From positions 1-8,174 of the forward strand of contig JACCUM010000338.1 of NCBI GenBank assembly GCA_013811805.1: DNA of 8,174 nucleotides, read 5' to 3'. Positions within the stretch are counted from its first letter, which is position 1. Each line of letters starts with the position of its first letter. Below the pieces are notes generated by a model. The model saw only the letters and a program-made list of their open reading frames with translations, had not been told where the DNA came from and searched no databases. Of this stretch, positions 1 to 5,582 are shown in pieces. This stretch comes from Geodermatophilaceae bacterium. Lineage in GTDB: Bacteria; Actinomycetota; Actinomycetes; Mycobacteriales; Geodermatophilaceae. The position numbers were made by a program, and so were the translations under genes.

Positions 1-1155
1 GACCAGTCGTGGTTCGCCTCGTTCGTGTCCGACGGTCCGGGTACGGATCCGCTGCGCGAGGAGCTGGAGGAGGCGGCCCGACACGCGACCGAGTCGGTGC
101 GGACCACCCGAGACTTCCTGCAGGGAAAGTATCGGAGCGGCGCCGAGGGTACGCCGGACGCCGTCGGTGCGGAGCGCTATGCCCGGTGGGCCATGCACTA
201 CACCGGTGCCGACCTGGACCTCGACGAGGCATACACCTGGGCGTGGGGTGAGTACACCCGGATCGCCGCCGAGATGCAGGGGGAGGCCGACAAGATCCGG
301 CCCGGGTCCACTCCGGCCGAGGCGATGCGCTGGCTGAGTACCGACGGGGAGGCCGTGGACGGCGTCGAGGCGATCCGCCAGCGGCTGCAGCAGATGATGG
401 ACGAGGCGATCGCCGCCCTCGACGGGAACCATTTCGACCTGGCCGAGCCGATCCGGCGGGTCGAGGCGATGATCGCGCCGGCCGGCAGCGCAGCAGCGCC
501 GTACTACACCCGGCCCTCGATGGACTTCGCCCGCCCCGGCCGGACCTGGTTGCCGACGCTGGGTCGCGAACGGTTTCCGCTGTGGGACCTGGTCAGCACC
601 TGGTACCACGAAGGCGTCCCGGGGCATCACCTGCAACTGGCCCAATGGGTGCACGTCGCGCCCCAGCTGTCGACGTTCCAGACCAGCCTCGGCAGCACCA
701 GCGCAGACACCGAGGGATGGGCGCTGTACGCCGAACGACTCATGGACGAGTTGGGATTCCTCACCGGTCAGGGCCATCGCCTGGGATACCTCGACGCGCA
801 GCAACTTCGCGCCGTACGAGTGATCATCGACATCGGCATGCACCTGGAGCTGGAAATCCCAGCCGAGCAGAACTTCCACCCTGGACGGCGTTGGACACCA
901 GAACTCGGCCGGGAGTTCTTCGCCGCCAACAGCGGCCGGGACCCGGACTTCGGGGACAGCGAACTGGTGCGCTACCTGGGCGTACCCGGACAGGCGATCA
1001 GCTACAAGCTCGGGGAGCGAGCCTGGCTGGCCGGCCGGGCGGCGGCCCAGCGCAGGCAGGGTGCCGGTTTCGACCTCAAGCGCTGGCACATGGCGGCGTT
1101 GTCGCTGGGCTCGGTCGGACTGGCCGATCTCACCGGCGAGCTGTCCGCACTCTGA
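1..1155 (+). CDS. DUF885 family putative zinc metallopeptidase, C-terminal part (5' end outside window)
   Basis: The reading frame is open from base 1 to the TGA at 1153-1155, giving 384 visible residues; the N-terminus lies outside the window. The GTG at 25 is an internal valine, not a credible start, because the frame runs on upstream of it. Visible residues 203-212 read HEGVPGHHLQ, the HExxPGHHxQ signature of DUF885 (PF05960), which resembles an HExxH zinc site with an insertion. About 26 residues later comes EGWALYAE (238-245), the other hallmark, which probably supplies a third metal ligand (Glu238) by analogy with gluzincin-type peptidases. Family members are usually about 550-600 residues, so roughly the first third is missing. 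No transmembrane segment is visible in this part. Actual substrates are largely unknown for the family, and the peptidase role is inferred from the motif. The gene converges on the ABC transporter gene with a 43-bp gap. Confidence 0.9.
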   Translation, partial: DQSWFASFVSDGPGTDPLREELEEAARHATESVRTTRDFLQGKYRSGAEGTPDAVGAERYARWAMHYTGADLDLDEAYTWAWGEYTRIAAEMQGEADKIRPGSTPAEAMRWLSTDGEAVDGVEAIRQRLQQMMDEAIAALDGNHFDLAEPIRRVEAMIAPAGSAAAPYYTRPSMDFARPGRTWLPTLGRERFPLWDLVSTWYHEGVPGHHLQLAQWVHVAPQLSTFQTSLGSTSADTEGWALYAERLMDELGFLTGQGHRLGYLDAQQLRAVRVIIDIGMHLELEIPAEQNFHPGRRWTPELGREFFAANSGRDPDFGDSELVRYLGVPGQAISYKLGERAWLAGRAAAQRRQGAGFDLKRWHMAALSLGSVGLADLTGELSAL

Positions 1156-1198
1156 TCGGCTGACCACCCGCGCACCCCCACGCGCCGCGCTTGGCCGG
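1156..1198. other. Convergent intergenic gap without a recognisable terminator
   Basis: These 43 bp separate the stops of the DUF885 gene and the ABC transporter gene. Only very short self-complementary pieces are present (for example CGCG at 1169-1172 and 1181-1184 around a C-rich loop) and there is no T-run, so I do not call an intrinsic terminator. Termination may be Rho-dependent or lie inside the coding regions. Confidence 0.4.
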
Positions 1199-3082
1199 CT
1201 AGACCGGTGTGGGCTGCACACTCGGATCGGCGAACTGGGTGCGATACAGCTCGGAGTAGCGCCCGCCGGTGGCCAACAACTCGCTGTGCGTACCGCGCTC
1301 GACGATGGTGCCCTCCTCGAGAACGAGGATCTCGTCGGCGGCCCGGATCGTGGACAGCCGGTGCGCGATCACGAGCGAGGTTCGCCCACTCAGTGCTTCG
1401 ACCAGGGCTTCCTGTACGGCCGCCTCGGACTGCGAGTCCAGGTGCGCGGTGGCCTCGTCCAGGATCACCACCCGCGGCTGGGCCAGCAGCAGTCGGGCGA
1501 TGGTCAGCCGTTGCCGCTCCCCGCCCGAGAGTCGGTAGCCGCGCTCGCCGATCATGGTGTCCAACTGGTCGGGCAGCGAGCGGACCAGCCGATCCAGCCG
1601 GGCGCGGGTCAACGAGTCCCAGAGTTCGCTGTCGGTGGCTTCCGGACGGGCGAAGCGCAGGTTGGCACCGATCGTGTCGTGCCAGAGGTGGCCGTCCTGC
1701 GTCACGACGCTGATCGTGTCGCGGATGCCGTCGAAGGACATCTCGCGCAGATCCACCCCGGACAGCCGGATGGCCCCGCTGTCGACGTCGTACAAGCGCG
1801 CCGCCAGCGAGGCGACGGTGGACTTCCCGGCTCCGGAGGATCCGACCAGAGCGATCAACCGTCCCGGCTCGGCGGTGAACGAGAGTCCGTGCAGCACCTC
1901 TTCACCGCCGCGGATGTCCAGCACAGCGACTTCCTCCAGCGAGGCCAGCGACACCGCCGAGGCCGACGGATAGCTGAACCGGACGTCGTCGAACTGCACC
2001 GACACCCCTCCGGCCGGCACCAACCGTGGCGCCTCCGGTTCTCTGATCAGCGGCACCAGGTCCAACACCTCGAAGACCCGCTCGAAGCTGACCAGTGCGG
2101 TCATGACCTCCAACCGGGCACTGGCCAGCGCGGTCAACGGGGCGTAGAGCCGGGCCAGCAGCAGCGCGAGGACGACCACGTCACCGGCATCGAGACTGCC
2201 CTGCAAAGCGAGATATCCGCCCAGCCCGTACACCAGGGCCAGGGCCAGCGACGAGACCAGGATCAGCGCAGTGACGAACACCCACTGGTAGACCGCCGTA
2301 CGGACCCCGATGTCGCGGACCCGGCTGGCCCGCGCGGTGAACTCCGCCGTCTCGTCAGCGGGACGGCCGAAGAGCTTGACCAACGTCGCTCCGGGAGCGG
2401 AGAACCGCTCGGTCATCTGCGTGGTCATCGCCGCGTTGTGGTCGGCCGCTTCGCGTTCCATCGCGGCCAGCCGCCGGCCCATTCGCCGGGCGGGCAGGAC
2501 GAAGACCGGCAGCAGGATCAGGGCCAGCAGGGTGATCTGCCAGGAAACCTGCAGCATCACGGCCAGGGTGAGCACCAGCGCGACGATGTTCGTGACGACA
2601 CCGGACAGCGTGTCGCTGAATGCCCGCTGCGCGCCGATCACGTCGTTGTTCAACCGGCTGACCAACGCCCCGGTTCTCGTACGGGTGAAGAAGGCGACCG
2701 GCATCCGCTGGACGTGGGTGAACACCGCGCGGCGCAGGTCGAGGATCAGCCCCTCCCCGATCCGCGAAGACAACCAGCGGCTGAGCAGGCCCACCGCCGC
2801 TTCGAGAAGCGCGATCACCGCGATGATCACGGACAGTTGGATGACCGTCGACACCTCGCCGTTGCCCACGATCGCGTCCACCACCCGCCCGGCGAGCACC
2901 GGGGTGGCCACAATGAGGACGGCGGAGACGACGCTGAGCAGCAGAAACACGACCAGGTCGCGCCGGTGCGGCCTGGCGAAGCCGAGGATCCGGCGCAACG
3001 TCGCGACCGAGAACTTCCGGCGCTCCTCGTTCTGGTTCATGGTGTGGTACAGCGACATCCACGCAGTGACTTCCATGCTCAT
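1199..3082 (-). CDS. ABC transporter, fused permease and ATP-binding protein (type I exporter half-transporter)
   Basis: This 627-residue protein has an exporter transmembrane domain followed by a nucleotide-binding domain, and probably works as a dimer in the membrane. Hydrophobic segments lie at about 42-63, 78-100, 162-178, 181-197, 267-286 and 299-312. The ATPase domain is intact: A-loop Tyr371, Walker A GSSGAGKST (414-422), Q-loop Gln462, signature LSGGERQ (518-524), Walker B VVILDE (538-543) with catalytic Glu543, and switch His574. About 20 extra residues (roughly 373-396) lie between the A-loop and the strand leading to Walker A. The substrate cannot be read from sequence; lipids, drugs or peptides are all possible for this fold. 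The ATG at 3082 is preceded by a weak AAAGAG ribosome-binding site 7 nt upstream; ATGs at residues 3, 9 and 15 are alternatives. The gene is the last of the minus-strand series, 219 bp after the previous gene, so it may have its own promoter. Confidence 0.95.
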   Translation of the reverse strand: MSMEVTAWMSLYHTMNQNEERRKFSVATLRRILGFARPHRRDLVVFLLLSVVSAVLIVATPVLAGRVVDAIVGNGEVSTVIQLSVIIAVIALLEAAVGLLSRWLSSRIGEGLILDLRRAVFTHVQRMPVAFFTRTRTGALVSRLNNDVIGAQRAFSDTLSGVVTNIVALVLTLAVMLQVSWQITLLALILLPVFVLPARRMGRRLAAMEREAADHNAAMTTQMTERFSAPGATLVKLFGRPADETAEFTARASRVRDIGVRTAVYQWVFVTALILVSSLALALVYGLGGYLALQGSLDAGDVVVLALLLARLYAPLTALASARLEVMTALVSFERVFEVLDLVPLIREPEAPRLVPAGGVSVQFDDVRFSYPSASAVSLASLEEVAVLDIRGGEEVLHGLSFTAEPGRLIALVGSSGAGKSTVASLAARLYDVDSGAIRLSGVDLREMSFDGIRDTISVVTQDGHLWHDTIGANLRFARPEATDSELWDSLTRARLDRLVRSLPDQLDTMIGERGYRLSGGERQRLTIARLLLAQPRVVILDEATAHLDSQSEAAVQEALVEALSGRTSLVIAHRLSTIRAADEILVLEEGTIVERGTHSELLATGGRYSELYRTQFADPSVQPTPV

Positions 3083-3301
3083 GAGCGGGCTCTTTCGCGT
3101 CGGCGGTCAGCAGCACTCCGAGGTGGAGCGTGGCAGGTGGGTCGGACAGGTTCGCCGGGCCGAATGATCCGCTCGGCGCAGACGGCTGTCGACTCCGATT
3201 CAGCCCGAGGGGACCTGCCCGGCGCAGACCTGATGTCGCAGGAAAGCAGGGAACACGCCCGGCCCGTCCTCGGCATACCTACGACATGTGCGCCATCGCG
3301 G
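3083..3301. other. 219-bp intergenic region upstream of the ABC transporter gene
   Basis: This is the longest gene-free stretch in the window. On the minus strand I find no TANNNT -10 box and no hairpin with a T-run. The main structure is an imperfect 19-bp direct repeat sharing the core CGGCGCAGAC on the plus strand, at 3165-3183 and 3211-3229 (15 of 19 positions match). A 65-codon minus-strand frame (3276 to 3079) runs through it and overlaps the transporter start as ATGA, but its third positions are not GC-biased like those of the neighbouring genes, so it is not called as a gene. Confidence 0.5.
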
Positions 3302-4033
3302 TCAGGGTCCGACTGGATCGACTCGGATCGCCGGATGGCCCGGGTCGTCGTAGCGGAGCACCATGTCGGCTCGCCGTACCGGATTGACGTTCCGGTCGTA
3401 GTCGTCGAAGGCCGGCAGCGTCCACTGCCAAGCCTCCGGAGTCCGGCGGCGCCGCGCCGCAGAGCTGAGCGCCAGGTGGATCGTCGCGTCGAAGGACAGA
3501 TCGCGGCCGAGCAGGAGTTCGCCACTGATCAACAGGACGGTGCCCGGCTCGGCCAGTCCCGCCGGAGCTCGAGTGGCCCGGTTGGTGCTCGGATCGCGCA
3601 GGGACGTCAGGATGCTGGCGTTGCCGCCTGGACCGACCGGGCCCAGCACCTCTCGCTCCAAGGCGTCGGTGTCCAACCAGCCGGTGGCGAAAGACTCCAG
3701 GTCGGTATGCCCGTACTCCAGGCGCAGAGCCGCATCCCGCCAGAAGGTGTCGGTCCGGACATGGACAGCCGGGCGGCCGAGCATTCGCAGCGGCCCGAGC
3801 AGCGACGCGGCGAACGAGCCGGGATCGGCCGCCCGCGGGCCGTCGACCGCCACGCGCAACGCCGTACCCGGTACGTCGAGGTCAACCAGAGCGGCGGCCA
3901 CCTGGGCCGGCAGAGCAGTCGGGTCCGCCGGTCGGAAACTCGGCTGCGAAGGCGGGCGGCGGCGAGGCGTCACCTTCGCAGCCTCAGGCATTCCCGCAGC
4001 TTCGGTGGGCCCGCAGCTGCCTGTGCCCCGCAT
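3302..4033 (-). CDS. Uridine-kinase-like protein with degenerate P-loop, function unknown
   Basis: This 243-residue protein resembles actinobacterial proteins annotated as uridine kinase or nucleoside kinase-like, recognised from memory of the pattern rather than a search. The segment LRVAVDGP (59-66) looks like the strand and entry to a Walker A loop, but the loop continues RAADPGSF and has no GK[ST]; the phosphate-binding lysine is absent. Other conserved-looking stretches are RTDTFWRDAALRLEYG (93-108), LREVL-type helix 126-130, TSLRDPSTNRATR (143-155), GTVLLISGELLLG (164-176) and WTLPAFDDYD (204-213). Kinase activity is therefore doubtful and the true role is unknown. The first about 35 residues are proline- and alanine-rich and probably disordered. 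The ATG at 4033 has AGGGG 6 nt upstream (4040-4044), but it lies inside an 18-bp repeat tract; the ATG at 3991 is an alternative. It starts 54 nt after the DUF664 gene stop, suggesting cotranscription. Confidence 0.8.
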   Translation of the reverse strand: MRGTGSCGPTEAAGMPEAAKVTPRRRPPSQPSFRPADPTALPAQVAAALVDLDVPGTALRVAVDGPRAADPGSFAASLLGPLRMLGRPAVHVRTDTFWRDAALRLEYGHTDLESFATGWLDTDALEREVLGPVGPGGNASILTSLRDPSTNRATRAPAGLAEPGTVLLISGELLLGRDLSFDATIHLALSSAARRRRTPEAWQWTLPAFDDYDRNVNPVRRADMVLRYDDPGHPAIRVDPVGP

Positions 4034-4073
4034 CAGGAGCCCCTGCAGCCTCCGGTGTCCCCGCAGCCTCAGG
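3971..4073 (-). repeat. Degenerate 18-bp tandem repeat tract spanning the start of the P-loop gene
   Basis: Read on the minus strand, units begin at 4073 (CCTGAGGCTGCGGGGACA) and 4055 (CCGGAGGCTGCAGGGGCT), followed by a diverged stretch starting at 4037 and a last unit at 3988 (CCTGAGGCTGCGAAGGTG). The 13-mer CGCAGCCTCAGGC on the plus strand occurs at both ends (3977-3989 and 4062-4074). In one frame the first two units encode PEAAGT and PEAAGA; the downstream copy encodes PTEAAGMPEAA in the frame of the P-loop gene. The 4037-to-3988 interval is 49 bp, which is not a multiple of three, so the repeat changes phase within the tract. Confidence 0.7.
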
Positions 4074-4087
4074 CGCTCGACCGGTGG

Positions 4088-4615
4088 TCAATCCCCGGTG
4101 GCGCCGTCGATGCGCTCACGCAGCAGATCGGCGTGCCCGTTGTGCCGGGCGTACTCCTCGATCATGTGCAGGTAGATCCAGCGCAGGCTGATGTCCTTAC
4201 CGGAACCCGAGTGTCCGAGGATCATGTTCAGGTCTTCGGTCCGGGCGCAGAAAGCCCTCGACCGCTCGACGCAGCGACGGAATGCGGACACGTCGTCAGC
4301 GACCACCGCGTCCTCGAGCCGGTCGAAGTCACCATCCGGGTCGTCTTCGGAGTAGAAGATCGGCGCGACCGGCCCGTCCACCAGATCGTTGTTGAACCAG
4401 CTCTCGACCTCGGCCATGTGCCGGACCAGGCCGAGCAGGGTCAGCGTCGACGGCTCGCACGACCTGGTCTTGAGCTGCTCCTCGGTCAGGCCCTCGCACT
4501 TGAGCAGCAACGTGTCCCGGTGATAGTCGAGCCACCCGTCGAGCATCGCCCGCTCGGGGCCGGACGTGCCCACCTTCTGCCGATCGGTGGCGAACAGGTT
4601 TTCCGGTGTCGTCAT
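4088..4615 (-). CDS. DUF664 / DinB-like putative metal-binding protein
   Basis: From the ATG at 4615 the product is 175 residues, the usual size for DUF664 (PF04978), a branch of the DinB/YfiT-like four-helix-bundle superfamily. Typical features are the first helix around ERAMLDGWLDYHRDTLLLK, the helix LGLVRHMAEVESWF with a first histidine (residue 66 from this start), and the C-terminal helix HMIEEYARHNGHADLLRE, with histidines at 150, 158 and 161. These can form the superfamily's three-histidine divalent-metal site. Relatives include thiol-dependent transferases and damage-inducible proteins of unknown activity; the reaction here cannot be told. No secretion signal or membrane segment is seen, so it is probably cytosolic. 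A TTG at 4636 would add seven residues, but ATG is preferred because MTTPENLF is a normal N-terminus and a TANNNT box lies just upstream. The gene sits 94 bp after otsB. Confidence 0.88.
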   Translation of the reverse strand: MTTPENLFATDRQKVGTSGPERAMLDGWLDYHRDTLLLKCEGLTEEQLKTRSCEPSTLTLLGLVRHMAEVESWFNNDLVDGPVAPIFYSEDDPDGDFDRLEDAVVADDVSAFRRCVERSRAFCARTEDLNMILGHSGSGKDISLRWIYLHMIEEYARHNGHADLLRERIDGATGD

Positions 4616-4623
4616 GAGCTCAG

Positions 4624-4629
4624 ACGCTA
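4624..4629 (-). promoter_or_regulatory. Possible -10 box (TAGCGT) for the DUF664 gene
   Basis: On the minus strand TAGCGT fits TANNNT and ends 8 nt before the ATG at 4615, so transcription could begin 1-2 nt before the start codon and give an almost leaderless mRNA. No clear Shine-Dalgarno sequence is present, which fits. No -35 match is seen at 17-19 bp; instead the tandem 23-bp repeats occupy that position. A short degenerate match like this can arise by chance. Confidence 0.35.
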
Positions 4630-4640
4630 GGCGCAACCTC

Positions 4641-4686
4641 TTACCGTGGCATCCGCATTCGAGTTACCGTGGCATCCGCATTCGAG
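4641..4686. repeat. Perfect tandem duplication of a 23-bp unit upstream of the DUF664 gene
   Basis: Bases 4641-4663 and 4664-4686 are identical copies (23 of 23) beginning TTACCGTGGCATCC. Each copy itself holds two adjacent half-sites, GCATCC and GCATTC, so four GCATYC hexamers lie at 4649, 4655, 4672 and 4678. The repeat is intergenic, between the otsB stop and the DUF664 start, about 24-70 bp upstream of the proposed transcription start. It could be an operator array or simply a recent slippage duplication; the sequence alone does not decide. Confidence 0.9.
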
Positions 4687-4709
4687 AAAGGGCCCGGAGC
4701 CGCTCACGA

Positions 4710-5525
4710 TCAAGGGGCGTCGATCCAGTGCGCCATTCTCAGTCCGTCATCATCCGAGGCGAGAGCATTGGCGAGGTGGTCCAGGGCTGCCACGACCGCC
4801 GCACTGTCGTGCACCCGGTAGCCCGCAATGCTGGGTCCGTCGCCCACCTTGATTCCGACGTCGTCCGGGCTGAGTACGGCGAAGGCGTCCTCATCGGTCA
4901 GGTCGTCGCCGAGGTAGACGATCGCAGCCGCACCGACCTCGTCGGCCAATCGCCGCAGCGCCACACCCTTGTCGGCCCGCACGACCGCTATCTCGACGAC
5001 CTCCTTGCCCACCTTGACCGTACGGCCCTCGCCCGACCCGGGACCTGCGATCGTTGCCTCGCGCACTGCCACTGCAGCGTTCCGATCGACCATCCGCCGG
5101 GTGTGGACCGAGGCGCTCACCGGCTTGATCTCGAGGAGCGCTCCGGCGTACGGCGCCAGCAGTAGGCGCAACTCATCCACCAGACCGTCCCGCGGCCCAA
5201 GAAACGCCGGCTCAGCCGGGCCTCCGTACTCCGCGCCATGACTGCCGATCAAGAAGACATCAGGATGCCGCCCGACCCGCTCGGCCAGGTCGAGGAATCC
5301 GCGACCGGACATCACCGCAACACGGACCCCTGGGAAGTCCGCGAGGCGTAACAGCATCGGCCCAGCACCGTCGATGAGCCGAGCTGCCGCCGGGTTGAGC
5401 ACGATCGGGGACAACGTGCCGTCGAAGTCGGTCACGACGAGCAGGGGTCGGCGGTTGGCGATGTCGGTCAGGGCCTTGGACATATCGGTCGGGGCCGAGG
5501 TCGGATCGGTCCGGCTGTCAGTCAT
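4710..5525 (-). CDS. otsB: Trehalose-6-phosphate phosphatase OtsB
   Basis: This 271-residue HAD-superfamily phosphatase removes phosphate from trehalose-6-phosphate to release trehalose, the second step of the OtsAB pathway, in the cytosol. All HAD motifs are visible: motif I DFDGTL with nucleophile Asp33 and acid/base Asp35, motif II SGR (73-75), motif III Lys186 in ADKG, and motif IV GDDLTDEDAF (206-215) with the Mg2+-binding aspartates. SHGAE (95-99) and HTRR (141-144) are trehalose-phosphatase hallmarks of the cap and substrate pocket. Length is normal for bacterial OtsB (PF02358). The first about 20 residues are polar and probably disordered. The ATG at 5525 has AGAGG 6 nt upstream (5532-5536). 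It lies 57 bp after the otsA stop, so the two are very likely one operon and act in sequence. Confidence 0.97.
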   Translation of the reverse strand: MTDSRTDPTSAPTDMSKALTDIANRRPLLVVTDFDGTLSPIVLNPAAARLIDGAGPMLLRLADFPGVRVAVMSGRGFLDLAERVGRHPDVFLIGSHGAEYGGPAEPAFLGPRDGLVDELRLLLAPYAGALLEIKPVSASVHTRRMVDRNAAVAVREATIAGPGSGEGRTVKVGKEVVEIAVVRADKGVALRRLADEVGAAAIVYLGDDLTDEDAFAVLSPDDVGIKVGDGPSIAGYRVHDSAAVVAALDHLANALASDDDGLRMAHWIDAP

Positions 5526-5531
5526 GACGAA

Positions 5532-5536
5532 CCTCT
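5532..5536 (-). promoter_or_regulatory. Ribosome-binding site of otsB (AGAGG)
   Basis: AGAGG on the minus strand lies 6 nt upstream of the otsB ATG, good spacing for a Shine-Dalgarno site. It fixes the otsB start and contrasts with otsA, which has no well-placed site. Confidence 0.7.
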
Positions 5537-5582
5537 ACGTACGTTCCCGCGAGCCTCGTCCGCGCTGAGCGGTTCACAGTGT

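Noticed and set aside
3079..3276. Possible 65-codon minus-strand gene ending in an ATGA overlap with the ABC exporter start
   Set aside because: The overlap looks like translational coupling, but the ATG at 3276 has no ribosome-binding site, third positions are only moderately GC-rich unlike the neighbours, and the frame runs back into the antisense-free coding region of the P-loop gene as a shadow. The product resembles no family I know.
1061..4630. Very long plus-strand open frame of 1189 codons antisense to three genes
   Set aside because: The three minus-strand genes share the same codon phase, and the first base of each antisense codon faces their GC-rich third positions, so stop codons (which begin with T) are rare by composition. 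The translation is low-complexity, rich in R, Q, G and P, with no recognisable domain, while the minus-strand frames carry clear family motifs.
4616..4636. Extended DUF664 start at the TTG at 4636
   Set aside because: It adds seven residues not expected for the family, the purine-rich AAGAGG directly abuts the TTG with no spacing, and the ATG at 4615 has a plausible near-leaderless promoter.
4687..4709. Possible terminator hairpin after otsB around GGGCCC
   Set aside because: GGGCCC is self-complementary but has no loop, and the flanking GAGCGGCTC gives only a three-pair stem; no stable hairpin with a T-run can be drawn.
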